A stretch of 64,000 nt of DNA from assembly GCF_020497125.1 (NCBI RefSeq), contig NC_059072.1:270922045-270986044 (forward strand), in the 5' to 3' direction. The DNA comes from Mauremys mutica. Its lineage: Eukaryota > Chordata > Testudines > Geoemydidae. Position 1 is the first letter of the stretch. Each line of letters begins with the position of its first letter. The position numbers and the translations under genes were made by a program. Below, piece after piece: positions 45,218 through 55,742 of the stretch. A model generated the notes under the pieces. The model did not search any database. It was given only the letters and a program-made list of their open reading frames with translations, and had not been told where the DNA came from.

Positions 45218-46080
45218 ATGCCAATCTTCAATGCCCCAGAGAATTTCAGTCTTGACAAACCTTCACAATGGACAGACTGGAAGCAGTATTTTGCAAGATT
45301 TGGAATTGGAAACAAACTCCACAAAGAAGCTGGAAATATATAGGTATCTTCTTTAATTTAGATATGGGGAAGCAGAGAGAGTTTTTTTTTATCCTTTTAT
45401 TTTATTGAAGACAGTCACAAAGATTACTATAAAAGGGTTCTGTCTATGTCTGATGCATACTCTATACCTCAGAGAAATGTGGCTTATGAAAGAGCATGAT
45501 TTCACCAGAGAATTCAAGAACGGGGAAATATGTTGAATATTTTATAAGAGCTCTGCATACATTGGCTGAAAACTGTGAACTTTGGATACAAAACATGAAA
45601 ATATCAGAGACAGGCTGGTTCTTGGGTTAACAGATAAAAACCTTTCACAGCACCTACTAGAGAAACTTGACAAACTTTAAAAACCTGAAATTAACTTAAA
45701 AAACTGTAAACAGATACTTGAGTGTCTAAAGTCATTATCACAAAAACCCTGAGGCAAGGAGAAAGAACCCCTAGGTTAAGAAGGCTAAATTCTAGCATAA
45801 ATGCACAAGGTATGGAAAAATTCATATGCCAAGAGATGATGCATTTCTAGCCAGGGGCACACACTGTAATAAATGTATGAAATATGGACATTTTGCAGCT
45901 GTTTGCTGCACCAAAGCAGTCAGTGAGATGACTCATAGTAGAGACAATCAAGAGCCATTGTTTCTGGGATCTATCATTTGTGATAACATAAAGCCTGCCT
46001 GGAGACTGAAATTGAATATTTGTGGCAAGACTATTATTGACTTTAAAAGTGATTCAGGATCTGACATCATAGTCATCTAA
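45218..46080 (+). pseudogene. Gypsy gag, zinc knuckle and protease relic
   Basis: From the ATG at 45218 the frame reads MPIFNAPENFSLDKPSQWTDWK, like the start of vertebrate gypsy gag proteins (F.......W..W...F). It soon meets stops. At about 45856-45897 the CX2CX4HX4C zinc knuckle CNKCMKYGHFAAVC is intact. At about 46030-46078 the stretch IDFKSDSGSDIIVI occupies the protease position, with DSG retained. Stops at about 45342, 45677 and elsewhere break the frame. Gag packages RNA and protease matures the polyprotein. Neither is made here. Confidence 0.75.
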
Positions 46081-46225
46081 GAAGGGACTGAAAATAACCC
46101 TCAGCCCCTCCCAGAACTGAAGTCACCTGACATAGCTCTGACTAGCCCTGGAGGTATTCTGAACTGCATGGGCCAATTCACCAAAGAAACAATTTATCAA
46201 GACAAAATCAATGCATTAATTCAGA

Positions 46226-47575
46226 GTGTATGTGATCAAAGGGCCACAGGCCAACTTCCTTCTCAGCTGCAGTGTAACAGCCATTATGGGCCTAGTGAAA
46301 AAGGTGGAAGAACTCAATGATATATTTGGCGATATTGGACTTTTGAAAGGATATCCAGTACAAATAAGTTCCAAGACAGTGCTGATCCATACAGTGTATA
46401 TCCACCACAGGATTCATATCCCATTACTTCATAAAGTAGAAACTGAGTTAAAAAGAATGGAGTGGATTGGCATAGTCAAGAAAATGTCTGAGCCAATAGC
46501 ATGGTGTGCCCCAATGGCAACAGTTATAAAGAAAATGGAAAAATATAAATCTGTGTGTATCTTTATCAAGCAGCTGTGAGAGAAAAATATATCCTCCCAA
46601 CACTGGAAGACTTCCTCCCCAAAGTGAAAGGAGCTACAGTATTATATAAGCTGGATGGCTTGAGCAAATTCTGGCAAATTCCTTTAACCAAAAAAAAGTT
46701 TTAAACTGACTACATTTATTAGAAAAATTGGGAGATTTTTGCTTTTGAAGATTACCTTTTGGGATTACCTGTACACCTGTAATTTTCCAAAGAAAGATGG
46801 CATAACTGTTAATAAACACAAATTAAGCTGTAGTTTTCATGGATGATATTTTGATGTATGGATCTTTGATGGAAGAATATAACAAAACCCTCAATGAAGT
46901 CCTAAGACTAATCAGTCAGTCTGTACCAAAGCAAAACAAGGACAAATGTGTTTTCTGCCTATCCCAAATCAAGTTTTTGGGACAGACAATATGCAAAGAT
47001 GGAATCAGTCCTATCCTTGAAAAAGCAAAAGCAATTAAAAAATTGAATGCACCAACTAATGTACCAGAATTGAGCCTTATACTGGGAATGGTAAATTACC
47101 TTGGTTGATATCTACAAGAGCTTTCTACAATGGCAAAACCACTGAATGAACTGTTAAAGTCCAACAAATCTTGGCTATGGGAGCCAAATCAAGAAATTGC
47201 CTTCAAAAAGGTAAAACAAAATGATCTCAACAGCTCCAGTTCTCAAATACTGTGATATGAACAAAGTCACAATGATCAGTGCAGATGCAAGCAGCTATGA
47301 CCTGGGTGGTGTATTGTTGCAACAACATGGATCTGAGTGGAAGACAGATGCATTTTGTTCTCGCACAGTCAGAGAAGCAGAAACACAATATGCACAGATT
47401 GAAAAGGAGTGCATGGGCAAGTGTATGGGTATGTGAGAACTTTTACAAACATCTGTGTGGACTGGATTTATTTATGCTGATAACAGACCATAAACAACTT
47501 GTAACTCTCATCAATGGAAAAGACCTCGATCCAGCACTGCTGAAATGCCAACATCTATTACCAAAGTTAATGTGA
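46226..47575 (+). pseudogene. Gypsy reverse transcriptase and RNase H relic
   Basis: Broken frames give ELKRMEWIGIVKKMSEPIAWCAPM (fingers) at 46441-46512 and LEDFLPKVKGATVLYKLDGLSKFWQIPL (A-box region, D retained) at about 46600-46685. MDDILMYG (the catalytic DD box, 46839-46862) and FCLSQIKFLGQTI follow. RNase H appears at 47260-47440 as SADASSYDLGGVLLQQH (D retained) and AQIEKECMG, then FMLITDHKQLVTLI at 47468-47510. Several stops and frameshifts separate the pieces. It is inactive. Confidence 0.82.
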
Positions 47576-47714
47576 TTTAACCCAATTGTTAAATATTCTC
47601 CTGGGAAAAATCTGACAGTAGCAGACAGTCTGCCATAGAGGCCAGCATCACACTCAACTACCCGTGATCTCGAAGATGACAAAGGCATACATGGATGCTG
47701 TGGACACATAGAGA

Positions 47715-48194
47715 CCAGTGTGGAAGCAGGGAAAGAATTAATAGGGATTTGAAGGGGATCTTAATGCATGTCAGTTAGTTAGCAAGAGTTAGCCCAGCTG
47801 TAACCCTAATGACGTGAGACTTCTAGAAGCAAGGATAGTGTGAGGCAGAGGGAAAGAACTTTCTACAAAGTTATTACGACCTTGTAACTGATAACCAAAT
47901 ATGCAGGCTTGCTTTTCTTAGGAGTGAGACAAACAAGATAGCAGAATGGCTTATGTATAAACAAAATGTAGTTGTTGCTCTCTATTGTCTGTATTATTGC
48001 TAGTTATGGTCTGTAACAAAAGTATAAAGGCTTGCTGTAATTGTTTACCAGTTGAGAGACCTGTCCAGGACTGGGGCGACCCTGTGTCCTATGGCACTCT
48101 CTCCCTCCATTGTAATTACTGGAGAAATAATAAAGTATTTGATTTTGCTGCACCCAAACGAAAAAGCGAGAACTGAGTTTTTCTCCGACACCAG
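47715..48194 (+). mobile_element. Solo LTR (ERV-like) nested in gypsy pol
   Basis: The LTR is 47719-48190 (472 bp), starting TGTGGAAGCAGG and ending TTCTCCGACA. CCAG flanks both sides (47715-47718 and 48191-48194), a 4-bp target duplication. A TATA-like agtataaagg lies near 48021 and AATAAA at 48129-48134, about 60 bp before the 3' end, supporting + orientation. There is no internal region. It inserted between the RNase H and integrase parts of the older gypsy-like element. Confidence 0.78.
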
Positions 48195-48299
48195 TGTCAG
48201 AAAATAGACTACTCCAGCTACAAAAAGCAACCTCAACAGACATGCAACTTCAGGAAGTTCTAAGTTACATTACAGGAGGCTAACCCAAGTATTTAAAGG

Positions 48300-49200
48300 C
48301 CACTAAGAAAGTCACAAGAGACTACTTTATGGTGCCTGGACAATTAAGCAAGTCAATAAACCCATGATTAAAAGCAATTGCATCATAATTCCAAATAAAA
48401 TTGGAAGAGAAATCCTAAAACTCATATATGAAGTACTTCAGGGATTAACTAAATGCCAAGAATGGGCCAAGACAGTCAATTTGGTGATCGGGCATCAGGA
48501 AGGATGAAGGAAAAAGTATTTGCATGTGAACATTGCAGAACTAACAGACCAACACAAAGAACTTTTAATAACAATACCTCTACCAGTCAGACCTTGAAAG
48601 AGACTAGCTACAGCTTTATGCAAATTCAGAGGAGATCATTGCCTGGTCATTGTGGACTATTTTTCTGGGTATTTCAAAATAATATGCATGAAAGAAACAA
48701 CATGTCACAGTATTATTGAAAAAGTGAAGTGCACTTTTGCTCACTTCAGCATTCCAGAATGCCTGACAGATGATGGACAACAATTAAATGCAGCAGAATT
48801 TAAGTAATTCCAAATGAAATATTATTTTTGATCATATTACTAGCAGCCCACTTTACCCACAAGTGAATGGCAAGGCCAACAGAGCTCTACTGACAGCCAT
48901 GAAATCCTCCAGCAGGAAAAGCCATTCCTTTCTCTTCTGAGTGACAGATCAACACCAATACCAGCTACTGGACATAGTCCAACACAACTCCCGATGGGAA
49001 GACAACTCAGAATTACTGTTCCAACTTTGGAAAAGAATCTATCTCCAAAGTGGCCAGACATGAAAAGAGTAGACAAATCTGATAAAAAGGCTAAAGAGCT
49101 TATGGACACTTTTACAACAGATGTCACTCAGTTAGAGACCTGCCAGGTTTAGAACCTGGTGACCATGTTCATGTCAAATTGGATGGAGAAAGGAATGCAC
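48300..49200 (+). pseudogene. Gypsy integrase relic
   Basis: Around 48640-48690 the text reads CLVIVDYFSGYFKI, the first catalytic Asp region of the integrase core (VVVDYFSR). At 48705-48800 SIIEKVKCTFAHFSIPECLTDDGQQLNAAEFK follows the typical spacing and holds the second Asp (LTDDG, for ISDNG). The third acidic residue region near 48850 (QVNGKANRA for ..NG.AER.) is altered and frame-broken. Further C-terminal text runs to about 49200. It is inactive. Confidence 0.75.
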
Positions 49201-49543
49201 AGCTCCAGCTGTTGTAAAGAAAAAAAAATAGTGCCCAGATCATATATGATCAATACCAACAGTGGAGAGTTCAACAGAAACCATCATCATCTATAGTTTG
49301 TTCCTCAGAAAGAACAATCAAAAGAGAAAACTCTACCGATGGTGAATGCAGAATAAGATGACTCAAGAATTCCAGACCGACCACAGACCGTGATTGTGAC
49401 TAATGAACAGCCAGATGACCAAGTTGTTAGACATTCAGCTTGTGTAACAAAATGTATGATTCAGAGACACTTAACAGACTGATCTGTACTGAACTTCAAA
49501 GATAGTGCATATTTTGTAAATGGTAGGAATGTAGATGGGGACA

Positions 49544-49719
49544 TGTAATGGAATCTAAACTGTATCATGCTGTTCAGCCACTAGGTGATGTTGTGTATAA
49601 AATAACTTATTTAAAGCTAACCTTAGCCATACATGGTGGAGTATTACAAGATTTTATGATGAACACTTCTGGTATGTATATGTAAGCTCTTTAGCCAGTC
49701 CCTATCTGGTACAGCGACA
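49544..49719 (+). repeat. 3' LTR of the gypsy-like element
   Basis: Begins TGTAATGGAATC after a short purine tract (gtagatggggaca) that could be the polypurine tract. Matches the 5' LTR over its full length with scattered differences. Confidence 0.85.
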
Positions 49720-50008
49720 TGACAGGCAGTGAATGGACTGAAGGGGCCATGCATTATGGTGCCTGAACATCTGAAGGTATCTAATCAAGTGGTGGTGGTA
49801 GTGGTGGTGCGGCGGGGAGGGAGGAGCTTGTAACCATTTATCCTTCGTTGGGAAGGGTTAAGGAGAAAGAGGAGAATACTGGTCTGCAGTGGTGAAGCGG
49901 GCTGGAAAATAGCCACATAATGTGGGATGTAGCAGCACAATGTAGTGGGACTTTTTGGGGTTTCTTTAAATAACAAGTCTTGCTTTTTTACGTTGTTTGT
50001 CTATTATT
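49720..50008. other. Unassigned sequence with a GTG-rich tract
   Basis: Holds a GGTGGT-rich tract at 49790-49818 and otherwise nothing recognised. Confidence 0.4.
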
Positions 50009-50157
50009 CATAGAATCATAGATTATTAGGGTTGGAAGGGACCTCAAGGTATCACCTAGTCCAACCCCCTGCTCAAAGCAGGACCAATCCCCAAATGGCC
50101 CCCTCAAGGATTAAACTCACAACCCTGGGTTTAGCAGACCAATGCTCAAACCACTTT
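50009..50157 (-). repeat. tRNA-derived SINE with CR1 tail (tortoise Pol III/SINE type), 5'-truncated
   Basis: On the - strand it reads gtggtttgagcattggtctg, ctaaacccagggttgtgagt, ttaatccttgagggggccat, and ends in the CR1-like tail gggacctcaaggt complement / attctatgattctatgaa. The first part is the box A-end to box B part of a tRNA-like head (gtgagtttaatcc for GGTTCRANTCC). The tail is shared with the CR1 copy ending at 43421. SINEs with this head-tail combination are known from turtles. The beginning of the head is missing. Confidence 0.68.
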
Positions 50158-50204
50158 GTTTGGGGGTCTAAACAGACAAATGTCTTTTGGGGTAGTATTC
50201 TAAA

Positions 50205-50287
50205 GTATCTTTGTACAATGTCTAGCACAATGGGGCCTCATCTCTGTTGGGGTATTTAGGCAATACCACAATATAAATAATAAAATA
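50205..50287 (+). mobile_element. L2-like LINE 3' end
   Basis: The stretch tatctttgtacaatgtctag, cacaatggggcctcatctct, ending caataccacaatataaataa, matches the L2-type terminus (tgtacagcacctagcacaatgggg ... aataata) as complemented at 26.2 kb. It is short and non-coding. Confidence 0.6.
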
Positions 50288-50537
50288 CACAAAGCATTCA
50301 GTTGTGAAGCAGTTAGGAGTGCTACTCATACAACATGCCTGACACAAACCCACAAAAGCAAGGAAATAAATTGTTAAGCCATCTAACAGTCAAATTCTTT
50401 ACTCCTCCACCGACAAGCATATACATTATTATTAGCACAACTCATGTGCACCACAGACCAGAGACAACAACCTTACTTCTGCCCCTATTTCACCCTTCTG
50501 GACATACCCCTTTATCAGATTATATTTTGCCCAACAC

Positions 50538-51048
50538 TAGGGGCTTGTCTTCACTACCAGGGAGATCGATGGTGCTGCAATCGATGCAGTGGGTGTTGAT
50601 TTAGTGGGTCAAGTGAAGACCTGCTAAAACATCGGCAGAGTGCTCTCCGGTCAACTCCGATACTCCAGCACCCCAAGAAGAGTAAAGTAAGTTGGCCAGA
50701 GCGTGTCTCCCATTGACGCAGAGCAGTGAAGATGTAACGCTGACAGATCCTGGTTGTCGGTGGGCAGGATCGGACCTGGGACTTCTGGAGCTTAGTGCAT
50801 GAGCCTCTACTGCATGAGCTAAAAGCCACTGGCTGTTAGCTAAGGCTGTAGAGCAGACTCATTAATCTCTCTCTCTATGTGGGCTCGCTGCTACTAGATG
50901 AGAGACAACATTACACCCAGGAGGTGTGTGGGTTACAAAGACACCGGGATACATTGACCTAAATTACATCGACTCCAGCTAAATTATTCACGTAGCTGGA
51001 GTAGCATAACTTAGGTCGATTTACCCTGGTAGTGAAGACAAATCCTAA
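50538..51048. mobile_element. Composite Harbinger-like MITE with an internal insert
   Basis: The element is 50541-51045 (505 bp), with ends GGGCTTGTCTTCACTACCAG and the complement of GGATTTGTCTTCACTACCAG. The flanks are TAG and TAA. The outer parts match the 12.2 kb MITE read in reverse (gagtgctctccggtcaactc, gtagctggagtagcataact). About 200 bp in the middle (roughly 50735-50935) is absent from that copy and contains a tRNA-like segment. Either a SINE inserted in the MITE or this is a separate composite subfamily. Confidence 0.7.
50752..50827 (-). repeat. tRNA-like segment inside the MITE (SINE head or tRNA pseudogene)
   Basis: Read on the - strand: GGCTTTTAGCTCATGCAGTA, gaggctcatgcactaagctc, cagaagtcccaggtccgatc, ctgcccaccgacaacc. 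TAGCTCATGCAGTAGAG fits box A and GGTCCGATCC fits box B (GGTTCGATCC) with one change. The arms for a cloverleaf are partly present, but the acceptor pairing is poor, so it is not a functional tRNA gene. It lies in the middle of the composite element, between outer arms shared with other MITE copies. Confidence 0.6.
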
Positions 51049-52561
51049 CAGTGTGGAGGTTAGAGTAGCAGCTGCTCATTTTGGGAGAAGGTAATTTGCT
51101 AAAGAGTTGAATGGTGAAAAATGTTTAAATGTACTGGATGGCTGGCATCCATGGAGCAGGGGTAAGGTTGCAGTGTGTGAGCTGTGGCATATGGTAGCAG
51201 TAAGGTATAAGTTGTGTGGCCCGCCCTCCACTTTCAATCGGGTTTGCATAACAGCACAAACTTTCTGTTACAATTTGAATAACAGCAAAAAAAAAATTAC
51301 TTTAAAACCAACAAAAAAAAACAACAAAAAACCCCTCCCTGTTGCACCAATTCTCCCCAACAGCCACCTCTCAATCAACTTTTGTGCAGAGACACAATGA
51401 TTTTTAAGAGAGAGCTATTGACAGTGTAAAGCAGGACTGCCAGAGGACAATTTCAACGAGCGCACAATTTCAAAGGAAACCAAACCAAATTACATAGAAA
51501 TTTAAAGGACATAAAAAACTAACCCTGTGTGAATTTGCACACCAACTAGCCACCTACTTTTTATACCAAAATGAGGAATGCATGCCCAGTTTTAAGTCAA
51601 TTTAAGAAAGCAGCCCTATCGATTCATTACCTTCTATGTCCATAACAGTAGTATTCATAATAATTTATTTAGGTGCCTAACTGTGGACTAACATCTTTTA
51701 GTTATTACAAAAATCAAAAACAAAAAAAAATTAAATGAAAGTTAGATTTTTTTAGAATTTGAATATGTCATGCAGAACACAAAAATGTATGTGGCAAGCT
51801 GGATCCAGTCTATAGGATGGATCTTTGACACCACTAAAGTAGAATACACTTCATAATTTGATGTTAATTTTTTTCTTTAGAATTTATATATATATATCTC
51901 AATAGTGTGAGCTGCTTTTGAAATATATATATATATTTCAAAAGCAGCTCACACTAGGGAAAAAAGATGGACCAAAGATGGTAAGAAAGAAGAACAGACC
52001 ATATTTGGCCGGGACAGGGAGAATTATGAGAATTCCATCACTTTTCCCATACTTAGGTATTATCCATTTTAGTAAACCACCCAATAAGTGGGAATGTCAA
52101 TATATCTTTTTTAATTTACCATAAAGTTTACCTGATTTATCTATCTAATAATTTTAACATGAGCAGCTTTACCTATCATGCACTCTCTCAAAATGTAATG
52201 AAATAGTATTTTCTTCTCAATTATCTTGCAGAAACAGATTGCATAATACGAATATACCAATTAAATAGGCAATTCTAAGCCAACAGCCCAGGTATTCCCA
52301 GATAACGAGGACACCTGAGAAGAGTTGCTCAGGTCATTCACAATGTGACATACTTTTCTTATCAAACAAACAGGATCTATTTCAATCAAACTGACTGACA
52401 TTACTCAAAGGGGAAATATTGACTTTTATTAGTCTTTTCACACTTTTAGCTTTTTCTCTCACTCTCAAAGTCTTCAGATAAATTGCTTCAACAGACATAG
52501 GGAGAAAGAAATAGAAGTCCTTTGACTTTTGTTGGAGCCTTTGCTACAAACAACATTAACC
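51046..52561. other. Unassigned AT-rich DNA
   Basis: No coding signal. Holds A-rich tracts near 51286-51330 and 51720-51730 and the perfect palindrome at 51903. Confidence 0.4.
51903..51956. repeat. Perfect 54-bp palindrome with AT core
   Basis: 27 bases (tagtgtgagctgcttttgaa, atatata) are followed directly by their exact reverse complement, with no spacer. The core is an (AT)n run. A (TA)n tract at 51885-51897 lies just before it. No target duplication or transposon end motif is visible. Confidence 0.95.
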
Positions 52562-52861
52562 GTAGAGAGACATAGGTGAAATAATATTTTTTATTTGATC
52601 AACTTCTGTTGGTGAGAGAGACCAGTTTTCGAGTTTACACAAGCTCTTCTTCAGGTCTCTCGCTAACAGAAGTTGGTCCAGTGAAAGATATTACCTCATC
52701 CTCATCTCTCTAATACCCTGAAGACCAGAAGAAGAGCTCTGTGTAAGCTCAAAAGCTTGTTTCTCTCACCAACAGAAGTTGGTCCAGTGAAAGATATTAC
52801 CTCACTCGGTCTCTCCGATGCCCTGAGACTGACAAAGCTACAGCAACACTGCATACAACAT
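52562..52861. mobile_element. Penelope-like tails: inverted arm plus tandem direct arms
   Basis: 52562-52659 is the complement of the tail (aaaataatattttttattt, cttctgttggtgagagag, aagctcttcttcagg). 52660-52861 is in + orientation and itself contains two direct copies of aacagaagttggtccagtga, aagatattacctca (52665-52698 and 52771-52804). It ends gagactgacaaagctacagc, matching the terminus at about 35165-35185. This inverted-plus-tandem layout is characteristic of Penelope-like insertions. It is non-coding. Confidence 0.7.
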
Positions 52862-54034
52862 TCACCGTAGTCATAATGTGGAGATTCCAGCAGAGGAAAA
52901 GTTCACATTGAAGCATTCAGAAGAATGAAAATTTCTAAATAAGAAATATAAAAAAGGGCCAGAGCGAAAACTGCACAAGTTGCATATACCCACAAACAAA
53001 GATATGTCGAGGTTTCAACATCAGCTCCATTTCTCCCCAAAGGTAGAAGCAGAAAAATTATATAGCTTGCTAACATAGGTAGATTAATCAGCGTTATTGA
53101 TGAAGATTTTCATTTACATGTTAAACCATTTAAAAGCAGCATTACTGAAGTGACTTTCAGCTGTCTGGCTGTCTTTCTGAAGCATCACTTGCATCAATAT
53201 AGCACAATTTTAGTGTGATATTATGGGGAATTACATAATCACCTGATGCCTCCTAACCATTCAAAGTCAAGGTTTGCTTTAAAAAACAGATAAGAAGACA
53301 GTTTAAATATTTTTAACGTAATTAATAGGATCTTTTTCATAGCTCAAAAACAAATTGGCCTATTAAAGCTTCCACAGGGTCAGATTCTGATACTCTTACG
53401 CATGCTGAATAGCATCTTAACTCCGCAAATAGTCCCATTGACTTCAACAGTGACTTCAGTAGGCCTGCTTGTCAAGTAAGGTACTATTCAGCATAAGTAA
53501 AGGTCTCAGAATTATAAGCAGGTCCCACATGAATATACAGAATTTACTTTGAGAGGGGGTGTTGATTTGTAAAGGCAAATGGGGTTCCTTTAAATTCCTT
53601 CACTTCTGGTTGTTTTCTTACATTTTATTATCAGATATCAATGTAAGATCCAGTAGAAGTGAACCTAATGATAGTAGACAAAAGAAAGACTACTAGTTTA
53701 ACTGAAAAAAGAGTGCAAGGGTGAAAAGACGACAGGAAGAGATGACCTTAGCAGGAATGTGAGAGGAGCAACAAGGTAGTGTGTTCATAGCTGCTTTTTG
53801 TATTAGCTGGAGTGTTTTCCTAATCATAAATTTCGAGAATATACGGTATCATAAAACCACAGAAACATGCACTGGAGTACAGTGGGGCTGAACCAGTGCT
53901 CTGCACTGTCATGAGCAAAATGCAAGTTCAGTTCTCAGTGCCTTGATTCCTGGACTATCCAGGCATGGGAGAACTCCAGAGTCAGATTCAGGAGAGAAAT
54001 TGTAACACAAAGTCTGTCATTGATCCTTCTATAT
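52862..54034. other. Unassigned DNA with a weak palindromic repeat
   Basis: At 53378-53515 a palindrome-like stretch pairs gattctgatactcttacgca / gctgaatag with ctattcagcataagtaaagg / tctcagaatt. The centre is cccattgacttcaac, a motif common in amniote palindromic repeats. Otherwise nothing is recognised. Confidence 0.4.
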
Positions 54035-54374
54035 CAGTGGCGGGCAATCTGCGGCCTGCAAGCCGCATGCGGCCATCAGGGTAAGCTGACTGCGGGCCGA
54101 GAGACATTTTGTTGACATTGACCATGTGCAGGCACGGCCCCCACACAGCTCCCAGTGGTCACAGCTCTCCGTTCCCAGCCAATGGGAGCTGAGGGAAGCG
54201 GCGGGCTGCAAGGATGTGCTGGCCGCCACTTCCCGCAGTTCCCATGGGCCGGGAATGGCAAACTGTGGCCACTGGGAGCTGCAGGGGGCCATGCCCATGG
54301 ACAGTCCACATCAGTAAAATGTCTCGCGGCCCCCAATCAGATTACTCTGATGGGCCACAAATTGCTCACCACTG
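54035..54374. mobile_element. hAT MITE
   Basis: 340 bp with ends CAGTGGCGGGCAATCTGCGG and the complement of CAGTGGTGAGCAATTTGTGG. GC-rich inner tracts (acagctcccagtggtcacag versus ctgtggccactgggagctgc) pair with each other. The 8-bp flanks (ttctatat and ctcttaaa) are eroded. It is the same subfamily as 27615 and 29414. There is no transposase. Confidence 0.8.
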
Positions 54375-55742
54375 CTCTTAAACATGAAGATACTTCTATT
54401 TTCCATCTATCTTCTTTCACAGGAGGCACCTATTTTTTTTATTACTAATTTATTTTATAAAGCTACACAATGTGGTTTAAAGTGCTTGGCAAATGATGGT
54501 GTAAGTGTTCAGTTACAGTTATTTCTTGTTACTTAATTTTTTTTTCATTGAGAAGTTCTGGAGCTGCTGCTGCTGTGTTGGATGTTGAAGTCTCCCTCTG
54601 GATAATCTCTACCTGTCATCGTAAGAGTACCATATAGTTATAAAAATATTGCTATATGCCTTGCTTTATAATATAATAAAGAACCTGCCCCTGTAAAGCA
54701 GAGAGAAACACACATATCAGCATCAAAAGGTTGATATCAGCCAGAGCAACCACAGCAGCAAACAGCATTCCTGCAATGGCAATGCCAATACAATGCAATG
54801 ACAAAAACTAAGCAATAGGTCAGGCCAAAGGCAGGAACACAGGCAGTGTTTTGCAATTGCTTTAAAAATATGTCCCTATAGACAGATTACTGTTCCTGAA
54901 AAACAAGGAAAAACAATACCACCATGAGTCAGCTGTGCTATTTATTTTTGTAAAATCTCTCCTTTATTTTTCTTTGCAGTTTTTCCTTCAGCTCTCTCAC
55001 CCCATTCTCTTGCTCTTTCCTGCCTCAGCGGTCAGGGCTGGGTTCACCTACTGTACGAGTGCAGCTGTTCCGTCCCTCAAATTCTTCCCCTGAGCTTTAA
55101 TTCTAATTCAAGCCAGTAAAGAGCCTTACCAATAACTGAAACCCATGTTGACCCTCATCACTGATATGTATTTTTGAAATGAGATCAGAGAGCTGGCCCA
55201 AGTGCATGAGAGGAGAAAATGAAATTCATAGTTAAAATATATATTTATATATATGCTTTTCCTCTTTCGCCAGCAATAGATCTGGAATCAGAACCCATAC
55301 TGTACTATATCTGATTCAACAGCCATCTTTGCAGATCCTGGGGATGTCTGCATTTTTAGTGAAATAGTCTGCCCTTTCCTATTGTAGTCACAACACTTAA
55401 TATGACAAAGACAATTAGGCAACTACAATTACTATAAGATCTTCCATTATTTATTGACCAAAACCATAAAACATTGGGGAGCTGAAGACTTACAGTCTGA
55501 ACTTTGAATTTCCTTGGTTTTCTATATTTATTAATTTTTCACCAACTCCAGTTGAAGCTGCACCATTAAAATCCCAACCGCTGCTTTGAAAATAAGGAGG
55601 TAATATTATTAGAACACAGTATGTTCAGTTTTACATTTTTGTGTCTGCTTAACAAAATAAAAACATTTCTCATGGACATATAGAACAGTCAACTTCTTTC
55701 AGTGCTGTCATAGCCTGTATTGCTGTCATTGTGTAATGGCAG
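54375..55742. other. Unassigned AT-rich DNA, no gene seen
   Basis: No coding signal or named repeat in either strand. Confidence 0.4.

Larger units (their letters stand above)
44948..49719 (+). mobile_element. Ty3/gypsy-like LTR retrotransposon, degraded
   Basis: Matching LTRs of about 177 bp lie at 44948-45124 and 49544-49719. Between them, in order, are gag, a zinc knuckle, protease, reverse transcriptase, RNase H and integrase relics, which is the Ty3/gypsy gene order with integrase last. By eye the LTRs differ at roughly one site in six, implying an old insertion. AGGCA occurs next to both outer ends (44942-44946 and about 49722-49726), a possible 5-bp duplication. A solo LTR of another family is nested at 47719-48190. 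Confidence 0.85.

Noticed and set aside
50752..50827. Functional tRNA gene
   Set aside because: Box-like motifs are present but the acceptor stem pairs poorly and the segment sits inside a MITE.
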